From contig CANRJM010000017.1 of the NCBI GenBank assembly GCA_947630925.1, positions 1 to 46,148 on the forward strand: a stretch of 46,148 nucleotides of DNA, given 5' to 3'. Below are positions 8,301 through 17,900 of this stretch, piece by piece. The position numbers and the translations under genes were made by a program. Each line of letters opens with the position of its first letter. Positions within the stretch are counted from its first letter, which is position 1. This DNA is from an uncultured Lachnospiraceae bacterium (lineage in GTDB: Bacteria > Bacillota > Clostridia > Lachnospirales > Lachnospiraceae). The notes under the pieces are model-generated. The model had not been told where the DNA came from. It was given only the letters and a program-made list of their open reading frames with translations, and ran no database searches.

Positions 8301-11300
8301 CAGGCGATGCCTTGTAGTCCGGAAGTTCCTTATAATCCTCTATCCATGTTCCCTCTGTCCCCTTAGTATCTGTAAACTTATATACGCGGTATACCATCTG
8401 GCTGTCCGCCGGATAGATGACATCTCCAATCACTTCGCCCTCTCCTTCGTCGGAGACCGCATAGTCGCTCTTGGTATAATATACCAGCATATGATCCTTA
8501 TTATAGACAACATTCGGCGAGGTATCGCCATATACATCGCAGCCCAGTTCCTCCTTAAGCTGCTCTGTCTCGTGCGTAATCTGCATGATCTGTCCGAATG
8601 TCTTTGCTTTCTTATCAAAGAAAGCGCCATGGATATCCATCGCATTCATCATGCCCACGCGGGAATCTGCCTCTGTAAACACCTTATTCGCAGCAGCCCA
8701 TGTAACCATAATACCTCTGTCGCCCAGATCAAATACGCTGACGTCCTGGTCCGCCTTTCCATCATTTTCCAGCAGGATTGGCTGGTCGCGCCACCCGGTT
8801 TCATGGTCGTAAACATCATAGTACACCGCCGCACTGTTGATATCATCACGGACCTGCTTGCCGGAAGCATCCGTCTCATCATCAAGAAATACGCCGAGAT
8901 AGTCGCCCTGATCGTTCAAAGCAGTAAGTTTTACATCTGTGCCGCTGTAAATGCCATTGCGGAGCGTCTCCTGCGCCACGCCGTTTTCATTCTCATCGAG
9001 GCTCTTGACAGACACGCCGGCGGTATTCCATTTACTCCGGTTCTTAAAGTAATCCTTTGGCTCGCTTTGCAATACCCTGCTGCTGTCGTGCAGATAATTT
9101 AACTCATCCATCCTCGCCAGTGAAGCGGTACTATTGCCCCCAAACAGAGGGATCTCCTTTGAGAAAAACGGCCAGCTTGCAGATATGAACAATACCTTAA
9201 CGCCGATCGATGCATCCAGGTTGAGAGATCCGACGTCCTCTTCCTCGCTGGTAAAGAATGTCATATTTAACTGCGCCCCACCGTTTACCGACACGCTGAT
9301 CAAATTTGCCAACACGCCTGCGGTTGCCGTTAGTTTGATATACGGGTTGACATGAAAGGTACCCTCGCGGATATACGGATCGATGCCTCCCTTGCGGAGA
9401 TGGAACAGGTCGATCTTGCTGCTTCCATCCGTCTTGTCAATCAGGGAATCCCCTGAACCTGACGTTAGATAGTACCGCGGCCGGTTTCCGAGTTCCTCAT
9501 TCTCTGCGATGACAAATGTCGCGCCGCTATCGTTCACGCCCAATTCAAATCCGAGGGAAATCGTGATCCCAATCGGCGTTGCAAAACCGACGTTGACGTT
9601 TGCTCCGCCCGATACAGTAGCGCCGACCACCATGCTCTTAAAATAATAGGCGCTCTTCTCTTCATCCCGTCCAAATGCAATTTCCAGAGATACAGAAACG
9701 TCTGCGCTGACTCCGGCAGCCACGTTTGTCGTAGTCTTGCGCGGATTTGACGCCTTTTCCATATTCTCATCCAGTTTCTTGCCCGCCTTTTCCATATCGG
9801 ACTTTAACGATTCCAGCTTCTTTTGATCGCTCTCTGTCGGTTTATCTTTCTTGGACACCTTCAAGGTCTCTTTGACATATTTTTCCTGAGCCTCCGCTTT
9901 CGCCTTGGCGGCTGTAGCGACAGAATCATAGCGCTTAATGCCTCCGTAAAGGTTTTTCTGTATCTCGCCTGTATCAAAGCCCATGGACAATACCATCGTG
10001 CCCTCTTCATCAACCACGATATTATCATTTGTCACATCAAAGAAGTCGCCTTCCCATCCCAGGTCAAATGACGAATTGATATTGCCCAGCAGTTTGACAA
10101 TAGTATTTGCGCTTCCAAACTCAAAACTGTTGGCAAAGTCAAGGATACCGACGCTCTCCATCAGAGAAATGCCCGTGCTCCGCTCGTAGTATGCTTTCCC
10201 ATTCTGGTCATACACCTGGAACTTTATCGTCGTCCCGGGCGCCAGGCCTAACTCTTTAGGATTAAAATCCAACTGGAAATTGCCGGAATCCTTTGCAGAA
10301 ATCTCCTGCTTTACTTCTTTATCTGTATATTTCTTTCCATCTTTATGATAGAAATTAAGGCATGCGCTCCTCGGCTGTACGTCGTTATTCCTGCTGTTTA
10401 CCTTAAAACGCATACGGTAGACTTTGTCGCCATTATCCATGCTGTTCCACTTAGCGGCGGTCTCCGTCTGATTTTTCCCCTCGCCCTTGACAACAGAAAT
10501 ATTCGCAGTCGCCACCTGCATAATGGAATCCGACTTAAATACCACGTCCTGGAAATAATTAGGGTTTGATACCACATTCTGCGTCATCACGGAACCGTCC
10601 GGCGCACTATAATTAAAAGACAACAGCATATAATCCTTTTTGTTATAGGTTCCGTCTCCATCCATCTCATAGTATCCATCTCTTGGCTGCGAATATGTGG
10701 TGGCAGTTTCCAGCGTATGCGTTACATCTGTGTCGCCGTCCGCAACAACTGTCACGCCGTTTAACGCTGTTTGGGTTTTCTTTCCGGAGAAAATCTCAGA
10801 ATCTTCGAGAGAAACAGCGCCCGCCAAACTATGTGTGTTACCGCCGGTCGCCTTCTCCCTCATCTCAAAATCGTAGTAAATCTTCGTATAGGCTACGGTA
10901 GGAGCAAACGACAAGACGTTTCCGGAAACCGGCGTAAAGCCCTTGTAGGAACTCTGCTTTTCCTTATCGTCCAGATCGCCGTCTTCATCGGCATCCACCG
11001 TCCCGTCATTCCAAACGGCGCGGTACTGATAGTCTTTCGTATTGTATTGATCATCTGTCAGGCCGATGACAGAATACCTCGCATTCATCACGACGTCCTT
11101 AATCTCTATCGGGTGATCTTTGTCACCTTTGGAGTTCTTCGATGGATCCAGGGGATCTTCATATATGACAGCTCCCTTGTCGGTATTTTTGCCGGCAGGA
11201 TCTGCCATGACCTTGATCTTTGACTCCTGATACTGGAGATCCACATTGATCTGATTTGTCGTGGCCGGCGCTAGCTTAATCTCATTTGCCTGGACAGTTT

Positions 11301-13626
11301 CATACGCCACAGTTTTCTTCAACTTACTGTCAGCGACAGAAAATCCCTTGATGGAATATCCCGCATTAGGAGATGCGACAATATCAATCGTATCGAGAAG
11401 CGTTGCTTTATTAAATGCCTCATTATTGCCGAATCCTCTAAACGAGCCAAGATTCGACTTTTTATACTGTACCGTTGTCGTCTTTCCATCCTTACCCTGT
11501 GTTTCATAATTCATGTTATCGTTATTCAAAAATTTGATTGCCGCCTGTTTGACGGTAAATTTTGGGCGAAGCTGGATTGTATTACTGCTGACATAGTCAG
11601 AACCCATCGACAGCAGGGTTTCCAGAGTGCATTCGCTCACTTTGTTCCAGCTAACCAGCTCGGTCCATGTATTGGACTTAAAGTTGAAAATCTGAAATCC
11701 ATTGAAATCTACTGTCGTTTTACTTACCCTTTTGTCAGTATTATCATAACTAAAAGAAAGATTCAGCTTATCGCCGCAATTTTTGAACGTACCCTTGCTT
11801 TTTTCATCGACATATCCCTCGCCCAGGCGGAATGGGCTGCCAGTTGTTGAGTCGTTCGCCCCTTTCCATATCTTCGGCTGGTAGGCATTGCCTGCGTATT
11901 GTATCTGCTGTTTGCTGATCGGATTGTTGTCCATCTCTACCGTATATTCCCGATAGGTAATCGTAACGCTTTCAACCGTCAGCTTTGCATTTTTATTGGA
12001 ATTTACCGGCTGCACATAGGCATACAACGACATATTGCTATACTTTGCATCATATGACAAATCACAGGTAGCTGTTGTAGAGCTGCCGATTGAGCTGGTT
12101 GCTCCCGAAGAATAAATCTGCTTAGAGAAAGTATCCTTTCCTTTTTCATTCTTGCCAACCAGTACCAATCTCACCTTCCGGTCTCTCTTCTCCACCTTAC
12201 TGCAGCCGTCTTTCACTGTGGTAGATCCCTCGGTGCTGTGAAATGTGACTTTGATCTGTGACGCAGTCCTCAGATCCTCGCCGCTAAATACTCCCCCAGA
12301 CTGCTCTTTAGAGGTATTGGATGCCTTAACGTCACAACCGCCAAGAGTTTTAGTATTTCCGTCGTTTGCTTTCGTACTCATCTTGCCGTCTGACGTTACA
12401 TTGCGGTATACAACTTTTTCCTCCTGCTGCCTGCCTGTGACTGTGACTAAGGCGGCGCTCTTTTTGGTGTTGACCACGCCGTCATCCGACTGCAGACCAA
12501 CGTAGAATGAAACATCCTCCGCAGTATCTGCATCGGCAATCAGCGGAATCGTTACCGTCTTGCTTGTCATGCCCGGCGCAAAGACCAGCGCCTCATTGAC
12601 CGCCTCATAATCCACACCGGGTTTTGCAGTCAACTCTTTTGTTCCTACCGTCAATACGCTGAGCCGGTTGGTGCCTTTGGTCTTGTTCACAGTCAATTCG
12701 ACGGCGCTTTCTCCCCTCTTTACCGTTGCGGACGCCGCCGCCATCTCATATGTATTGACCTCTTCTTTCTCATTATCCCTGATATTAAAATATCCGGTAT
12801 AATTCTCACTCAATTCCGCCCCGGAGGCATCCGACAGGATAAACATGACCTGTTCGTCCCCCTCTGACAGTTTGTCGTCGATTGCGGTAAGATCGACCTC
12901 TTTTTTATACTCGCCATCCTTAAATGTAAACGTGTATTCCACGCCTTCCATCTTCTTTACCGCATTGAGGAGATTGCTTTTCCCCTCCGTCATCAGCGTC
13001 TCTGCGCTCTGGTAATCGGCGTCCTTCTTATCATTCGTCTCTCTCCATGATTTCTGTACAGCGGCCTTGCCGTTTTGGATCGCCGCCGCCTTTGCCGTAT
13101 CGGACAGATCGTCAACTGCAGCCTCGCCGCCCGACTGGGCAGCCACAGCCTTGCTGTCTGCAGCGCCGGCGCCCTCCTGTGCCTGCTTTTCGTCAGCCGC
13201 CTTAACTGACAGGCTGTCGCCGTATTTTTCCATCAAAGTGGACACGTTATCTTTTGCTTCTAAGACCGTTGACTTCTTTCCGTCATGAACGGTCATCAGA
13301 TAATCTTCCCCATATTTGGCGGAAACGCCGATTGCCTTCAGGGTGACCTTCGCCTTGCCTTTGGTTCCTCCGGCTCTCACGACAAGAAGCTGGGAATCCT
13401 CTCCCTCTGCACCTGTCAACTGCGATTCGCCAAAAGCGATCATTCCTTTTGGATACTTTTTGCTGCTCACTGCCGATACCAATTTCTCTTTCAGCGCCTG
13501 TTCCGTCATCGTATCGCTCTTTTTCAGGGACGCATCAGATGCTTCTGCCGGAACAGAGACCAAAGAAACCATCATACTAAAAGAAAGTATCGCAGCCAAT
13601 ACTCGCTTACTCACTTTTCCTCTCAA
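5302..13626 (-). CDS. Giant secreted surface protein with Calx-beta, Ig-like and BspA-type leucine-rich repeats
   Basis: About 2774 aa. I chose a TTG start at 13626 because AAAGGAGG lies 7 bases upstream; in-frame ATGs at 13647 and 13665 lie at or before that site. The N-terminus RGKVSKRVLAAILSFSMM... is a signal peptide ending near AEASDA. Two Calx-beta-like segments follow (about 230-400), then long beta-rich regions, a charged coiled coil (about 1240-1285), a Gly/Val-rich beta region, a CARDB-like segment (about 2165-2280), a Big_2 Ig-like domain (about 2480) and six or so 23-residue BspA/LRR_5 repeats (about 2600-2730) with a Lys-rich tail. I see no LPXTG motif or SLH domain, so retention is probably through the basic tail. 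It follows the foldase lipoprotein and precedes the double-glycine peptide and protease, suggesting a co-exported envelope module. Function is unknown; adhesion or ligand display fits the domains. Confidence 0.88.
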   Translation of the reverse strand: MRGKVSKRVLAAILSFSMMVSLVSVPAEASDASLKKSDTMTEQALKEKLVSAVSSKKYPKGMIAFGESQLTGAEGEDSQLLVVRAGGTKGKAKVTLKAIGVSAKYGEDYLMTVHDGKKSTVLEAKDNVSTLMEKYGDSLSVKAADEKQAQEGAGAADSKAVAAQSGGEAAVDDLSDTAKAAAIQNGKAAVQKSWRETNDKKDADYQSAETLMTEGKSNLLNAVKKMEGVEYTFTFKDGEYKKEVDLTAIDDKLSEGDEQVMFILSDASGAELSENYTGYFNIRDNEKEEVNTYEMAAASATVKRGESAVELTVNKTKGTNRLSVLTVGTKELTAKPGVDYEAVNEALVFAPGMTSKTVTIPLIADADTAEDVSFYVGLQSDDGVVNTKKSAALVTVTGRQQEEKVVYRNVTSDGKMSTKANDGNTKTLGGCDVKASNTSKEQSGGVFSGEDLRTASQIKVTFHSTEGSTTVKDGCSKVEKRDRKVRLVLVGKNEKGKDTFSKQIYSSGATSSIGSSTTATCDLSYDAKYSNMSLYAYVQPVNSNKNAKLTVESVTITYREYTVEMDNNPISKQQIQYAGNAYQPKIWKGANDSTTGSPFRLGEGYVDEKSKGTFKNCGDKLNLSFSYDNTDKRVSKTTVDFNGFQIFNFKSNTWTELVSWNKVSECTLETLLSMGSDYVSSNTIQLRPKFTVKQAAIKFLNNDNMNYETQGKDGKTTTVQYKKSNLGSFRGFGNNEAFNKATLLDTIDIVASPNAGYSIKGFSVADSKLKKTVAYETVQANEIKLAPATTNQINVDLQYQESKIKVMADPAGKNTDKGAVIYEDPLDPSKNSKGDKDHPIEIKDVVMNARYSVIGLTDDQYNTKDYQYRAVWNDGTVDADEDGDLDDKEKQSSYKGFTPVSGNVLSFAPTVAYTKIYYDFEMREKATGGNTHSLAGAVSLEDSEIFSGKKTQTALNGVTVVADGDTDVTHTLETATTYSQPRDGYYEMDGDGTYNKKDYMLLSFNYSAPDGSVMTQNVVSNPNYFQDVVFKSDSIMQVATANISVVKGEGKNQTETAAKWNSMDNGDKVYRMRFKVNSRNNDVQPRSACLNFYHKDGKKYTDKEVKQEISAKDSGNFQLDFNPKELGLAPGTTIKFQVYDQNGKAYYERSTGISLMESVGILDFANSFEFGSANTIVKLLGNINSSFDLGWEGDFFDVTNDNIVVDEEGTMVLSMGFDTGEIQKNLYGGIKRYDSVATAAKAKAEAQEKYVKETLKVSKKDKPTESDQKKLESLKSDMEKAGKKLDENMEKASNPRKTTTNVAAGVSADVSVSLEIAFGRDEEKSAYYFKSMVVGATVSGGANVNVGFATPIGITISLGFELGVNDSGATFVIAENEELGNRPRYYLTSGSGDSLIDKTDGSSKIDLFHLRKGGIDPYIREGTFHVNPYIKLTATAGVLANLISVSVNGGAQLNMTFFTSEEEDVGSLNLDASIGVKVLFISASWPFFSKEIPLFGGNSTASLARMDELNYLHDSSRVLQSEPKDYFKNRSKWNTAGVSVKSLDENENGVAQETLRNGIYSGTDVKLTALNDQGDYLGVFLDDETDASGKQVRDDINSAAVYYDVYDHETGWRDQPILLENDGKADQDVSVFDLGDRGIMVTWAAANKVFTEADSRVGMMNAMDIHGAFFDKKAKTFGQIMQITHETEQLKEELGCDVYGDTSPNVVYNKDHMLVYYTKSDYAVSDEGEGEVIGDVIYPADSQMVYRVYKFTDTKGTEGTWIEDYKELPDYKASPEDSTYQGIVDGLQGGTATYEDYQKTYYGQVFFATAPDVYLDEQLDEDGYWKDNKAPEEYLGHNVSSNVTGKEETGVLPEKEKTEVSGDTDKVPVEYAPKIIDKDAISYNDLGLFAYTVDYDQSMSTVEDRDIYFQIYDFEAGTMSHPVMVTSDNVSDGNVRFIRVTSEDRKLADTYLAWLSDGNIVGLNISNVVREDGCLKKKTSSDNVDYYMIDKSRAENADDQKYIPPMTLVEGEVAEDQENAVSAISSFDVNSTDGFVYLSWTQQESALKDGVEEDSEEAAQAENQCVETQVYMARYDMAEDCMTKPVQVTSEEGANYDNLSFVVNSDATLTALATKAKSKTVTADEFNETIEEYNQTHSKDEKQDKVDEKDFVEYAAPDQVNKSLVMMNITPVSVMKVDEVTMDSLIAGEDNMISIRLLNDGIDTLTNAVLTVKDENGKSVLQEQKVSKPGEDGAVTAEYKTVDSITIDKLMGGNIYDASAKLALDEDAEDAAVTIQLTDASGRKLIDERHTGTISSDVLLQNFQVKETDERDVYDVTVDIQNSEARFAEAGEAVIGIEIPSEKKDETTDGETAVKKIELATVPVKSLARSESTTLEKQVKVDSLTQFIKSEGDNGFIHEKGTFYVEYRDQTLTEEVERTASGAQMNEVNSIQKGMIGDGSGMKVALGHIERAQANIKSSLADEKLGLTGTEGLQVLWKMDDESIATVDDMGNVSGIKEGSTKLTAYVMPKNSRVSASVDEGQSHEGYYFGNEESNYVSLPNDAIRKYTTTVTVKAEAAKQQTPAPSTGGKTVVKSGVTYRVSGSSASAVSAKKTITSVSVPATVKIGGKSYKVTKIAANAFKNCKKLKKATIGKNVISIDRNAFYGCTKLTKVSGGKNVRSIGKSTFYGCKKLTKITIGNKVKSIGSKAFYKCSKLTKVTIGKKVKSIGSKAFYGCKRVKTILFKPAKAPKIGSKAFKGVASKAVFRVPKKSRKKYRKVLKKKAGVTAKMKIKA
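5440..5780 (-). repeat. 69-bp tandem repeats encoding leucine-rich repeats
   Basis: Near-identical 69-base units encode 23-residue repeats of the form AF..C.KL.KVTIG..V.SIG. For example, CGCTTTTGATCCGATGCT begins at 5491 and again at 5560. Divergence rises away from the central copies. Such repeats can expand or contract by recombination. Confidence 0.8.
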
Positions 13627-13661
13627 GATTTTTCCTCCTTTTTTCATAATATCTATCATAA

Positions 13662-14804
13662 TCATGGCAGGAACTTCGCATTCTCATATACCATCTGATA
13701 CGCCTTCCGGTAGAGAATCCTTTGCTCGAGCCGTGTTTTATCCACCTGTTTCTCCACTTCTTCGACGGATGTATAATTTTTTCCGTCGACAAAGCTCTTT
13801 ACCCCTTCCTTGTATTCCTCGTCAGTCAGGGACAGTTTTTCCTTTTTGATAATGGCCTGATATACCATCTCAGATGCCAGCAGTTCCTTTGCCGCCTCAG
13901 TCAACTGCTCCTCATATTCTTCTGGATTTATGCCATACGCAGACAGCATATAATCTTCCAGAGAAAGGTTTGCTCCCAACGCTTCCTGCTCGTAAGTTGA
14001 CTGTGCCTGCTGCTTAAACTCCTCCAATTGTTTTTCAGGATATTCTGATATTACAGCATTTGCCACAGCCTGTTTCCATGCGGCCTGAGCCATAGCGTCC
14101 TCCGCTTCCTCTTTTCGGGCTTTCTCCAACTTCGTGCGGGTTGCCCCGGTTACCTCATCCACAGTATCACAATGAAAATACTGCTTTGCTGTATCTGCCG
14201 TCAGTTTTGGCACGTCTTTCATAAATATATCGGATATTATCACATGATAGATAAGGGTCTTTCCCGCATAGGCAGAGGAATCCTCCTTTGGTACCTTCGC
14301 CTTGATGAGCACTGCCTTTTTACTGGGACGTTTCCCAAGCAGCCCCTGTTCCAAATCCGGGATCAGGGTGCCGGAGCCAATCTGCGTCGTCAATTCGCTG
14401 CAATACGCTCCCTGAACCTTTTTCTTTCCCCGATACCCCTGAAAACTAAGAGTAACATAATCGCCCTTTTCTATTTTTTTGTCTTTTTTCTCTCTCCTGA
14501 CCGCATGGCTTTCTAACGTTTCATCAATCTCTTGTTCCACTTCCCGGTCAGATACAGGGACTGCCTCTATTTTCTTGATTTTAACGCCCTTATATGTCCC
14601 AAGGTCCACATACCCGGACAAGTCGATTACCTGGTTAATGGTCAAGTCCTTCAGACCCGCATCATCCGTTTCCTTCGTTGTTTCCGTCTCTGGTCCGGGA
14701 GTCTTCTGCGGCTTCCCCTGACAGCCGGACATAGTCACAGACACAATAAACGCATATAGGAACAGCCGCCTTACCGCCGTCTGCCGACGCCAAAAAGCAT
14801 ACAT
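13662..14804 (-). CDS. Trigger-factor-like peptidyl-prolyl isomerase lipoprotein (extracytoplasmic foldase)
   Basis: About 380 aa. The start at 14804 is chosen for GGGAGGAG just upstream; in-frame ATGs at 14867 and 14855 have weaker sites. The N-terminus has RR, a hydrophobic run and SGC at 26-28, a plausible lipobox with lipid-bearing Cys28. Next come a trigger-factor-like segment (VEQEIDETLESHA), an FKBP-type PPIase domain (about 105-195, KGDYVTLSFQGYRG ... GSGTLIPDLEQGLLG) and a helical trigger-factor C-terminal chaperone domain. The usual ribosome-binding domain is missing, as in secreted trigger-factor homologues of Clostridia. It lies 35 bases before the giant secreted protein gene, so its likely client is that protein or the protease. 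This is inferred from order. Confidence 0.85.
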   Translation of the reverse strand: MYAFWRRQTAVRRLFLYAFIVSVTMSGCQGKPQKTPGPETETTKETDDAGLKDLTINQVIDLSGYVDLGTYKGVKIKKIEAVPVSDREVEQEIDETLESHAVRREKKDKKIEKGDYVTLSFQGYRGKKKVQGAYCSELTTQIGSGTLIPDLEQGLLGKRPSKKAVLIKAKVPKEDSSAYAGKTLIYHVIISDIFMKDVPKLTADTAKQYFHCDTVDEVTGATRTKLEKARKEEAEDAMAQAAWKQAVANAVISEYPEKQLEEFKQQAQSTYEQEALGANLSLEDYMLSAYGINPEEYEEQLTEAAKELLASEMVYQAIIKKEKLSLTDEEYKEGVKSFVDGKNYTSVEEVEKQVDKTRLEQRILYRKAYQMVYENAKFLP

Positions 14805-14893
14805 TCCGCCCTCTCCTCCCGTATGGATTGTTCCTATCGTATTTTTCCTGTTCATATCAATCTCCATTTCTGAGCGGCTTGTCGCAAAGAGGC

Positions 14894-14979
14894 GATGAGA
14901 AAAAACTGTTTACAAAGTGCGCATATACAGTTTCTCATCTGCCGGCATAGCTATTTGTTTTCGCTCAGAAACAAATAGC
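14894..14979. repeat. Pair of hairpins between the serine NRPS and the foldase gene
   Basis: Two inverted repeats fill this intercistronic gap. GCTATTTGTTT (14950-14960) pairs perfectly with AAACAAATAGC (14969-14979) across 8 bases. GATGAGAAA...CTGT (14894-14909) pairs with ACAGTTTCTCATC (14927-14939) apart from an A-bulge. On the minus strand the second hairpin ends in a short T-run, so it could attenuate transcription between the NRPS and the envelope genes, or be a processing site. A third near-palindrome (14984-14999) overlaps the NRPS stop. Confidence 0.5.
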
Positions 14980-14995
14980 CAACGTGGGCGTACGC

Positions 14996-17900
14996 TCACT
15001 TGTAACTTCTCCAAAATCCCGCCTGCCCGCTTGAAACCATATCCTGCCAGTCACTCCACAGCAGGGAAGCAATCTTTTGCGCATCATCCGGCAAAAAATA
15101 ATGTCCCGCTCCTTTTATCGTCTTCACCCGCATGGAGCCACGAAAATACCGTCTCCATTCCTGATATCTCCTCGGCCATCTCCTGGTCAGGGGATCCCTG
15201 TCTCCAAATAACAGCGTTACCGGATGCGAGGTTCTGCACGCAGGTCTGTATTCCATATAATCAAAAAATTTTGCCGCATCCATCCGGAATTGTGCAATCC
15301 GACTTGTAAATTCCACTTTCCTCCGATTTTTGGGCTGGAGACGTTCCAAAAACAAAACTACCGCCCAATCCGGTAACATATCCCAGACAGAGTATTTCTT
15401 CTTCCCCAGGCGGAAATACCGATCCGGAAGAGAAGCAGCAAGATAAATATTACAGACTGTCCTCTCCTCTGACTCTAACTTCCTCAACAGGGCAACCGCC
15501 AGCGCAGTTCCCACACAATATCCAAATAAAGTATACTCCTGATATCCGCTGAGCTGCACCGCCAGTTCCTCTGCCATTTCCCGCACCGTCCGCCGTCCAA
15601 AATCCGCCGTGCTGACGACGGCGATGTCCCACGGCAAACCCTGAAGTTTCCTAGCAAGGGCGCCATAAATCTCACTTCCCCCGCCGCCATAAGGAATGCA
15701 GAGCAGCAAATGTGCGGCGCCCTTTTGAACCAACCAGTCCATGCCTTTCCTGTCGCTATGGGATACTTCCAGTACCCGCTCCAGCCGGCGGATTGTCGGA
15801 TACTGGTAAAGCAGCCCGTAAGAGCAGTCGTAACCCTGGTCGCGCAAAGCTCCCACAATCTGTATGGCGGTAAGGGAATCCAATCCCGCTTCTAAAATAT
15901 CATCATCCGGCGAAACTGTAATCTGCGGGGCATACTTCTTAAGCAGCGCCAGCAACTGCCGCCCTGCCTTTGTAGCGGGCATCTCTTCCATCTCTCCTGT
16001 ATGCGCCTTCCTTTGCCTGACAGGCAGCGACAATAGTTTTGGAATATCCGGCTTCCCATTTGCCATTCTGGGAAATTGCTCTACCTGACGCCATACAGAC
16101 GGAATATTATACCGCGGCAGTTGCCCCTCCAGGCGTTTGGAAAGTCCCACGATCTCCCTATCGGCCTCATACCATGCCGCCAAATAATTTCCTTCCACGG
16201 CTGCATATGCTGCCCTGATTCCCTCTTGCTGCATCAGGACGTATTCCACCGCCGCTGTATCAATACGCATCCCCCGCAGTTTTGTCTGTGAATCCAGCCG
16301 TCCGCAAAAGACAAGTTCTCCATCCTCCCTCAAAAAACAGCGATCCCCCGTACGATACGCCGGCTGTCCCTGATAGCAAAAATAACCGCCCTGATCTTCT
16401 CCAAGGTATCCCATGCCAACCAGGTCGCCGACAACGCAGAGTTCCCCTTCTGCCCGGATTGGCAAAACCGTTGTGCCGGCAGGAGCCATCACATACAGTT
16501 GGGTATTGGCAACCGCTCTTCCAATCGGTATCTCCGGCTCATATTCCCCGCCACATTCATACCACGAAACGTCTATCGTACACTCCGTCGGTCCATACAG
16601 GTTTATCAACCGCACTCCGGGAAAGATTCTCCTGGTCCGCTCCGCTAACGCCGGCGTCAAAGTTTCGCCGCTGACAAAAAGTTCTGCCAGGCTGACGTCC
16701 CTGCCTGTGTTTTCTTCGCGTTCCCAATAGTCCAGAAAAGCGGACAGCATCCCAGGCACAAAGTGACACCGGGTAATCTTCTCCCGAATCAGCGCCTCCC
16801 CAATTTTATCCGGCAGCCTCTCCTCTCCCTGTTCCATAAGGTATAAGCAGCCGCCATAAGCCGGAACGAGCAGAAGTTCCCACATGGATACGTCAAATGT
16901 GTACGGCGTTTTTTGCAATACAACTTCTCCGCATCCATACTGACAATTCATCCATTCCAGACGGCACATCAAGGAATAAACGCTGATCCTGACCGCTTTC
17001 GGCAGACCGGAGGAGCCGGAAGTATACATCAGATACGCCGTCTGTTTCCTCAAACTGCTCTCGGGATATATCCGCTTTACCTCTCCGGAGGCACGCTGTT
17101 CTACATCCGTCTCCGGCATGAGATCCACCTCGGACAATTCCCGGTCTCCAACTACCATACCAGAGTCAGATAACAACTCCTTCCGCCTGTCCTGTGTCTC
17201 ATTCACGGCGACAGTCAGAACTGCAGCGCCAACGTGTTGGATCGCTAATAATAGCAGGGGCAGCCTGACGGAACGCTCCGCGCACACGCCAACGATCATA
17301 CCCTCTTCGGCGCCATGCGCACGCAGCCAATCCGCCGCCTGATAAAACCAAACCAATGCCTGCCTGCCGTCCCACGCCGCATCATTGTCCCTGAGTACGG
17401 TCCGCCTGTCGCCTGTCTGGATAGCGTGCAGACAGCGCCGGATAAACATCTGGGCCGGCGTCTTTTCCGGCTTCACGCGGCCACAGCTATTTACACGCCG
17501 ATAAGCGGCATGATCCCGCTCTGATAGAAGGGAAAGCTGCTCCCATCGACAGCCATTACAAATCTGGTCTAACAATAAAAAGCAGCGCTCTGCCAGTTCT
17601 GTCGCCCTTTTTGTATCATAATACGCTGTCTGATAATAGATTTCCATGGACGGATGCCCGACGCCATCATTAATCCAAATCCTCAGAGGCGTGTCGATAC
17701 AGTTGGCGGATACCTCATGATATTCCCGTCCCTGCTCCATCTCCATGTCCATCGGATAATAGGATACTAATATATCAAACGCCAAATCCGCCTCCGGCAT
17801 TATCTCCTGTAATTCCTCCAAACTGTAGCAGCCGTACCGAAGGCCGGCCAGAAACTGCCCATCCAATGCGGCGCACTGTTCCAGCAGTTCCCCTGGCTGC

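Noticed and set aside
7864-9102. 412-codon open frame on the plus strand
   Set aside because: It lies wholly antisense to the giant surface-protein gene, has no ribosome binding site or recognisable motif, and its composition is that of a reverse-complement shadow.
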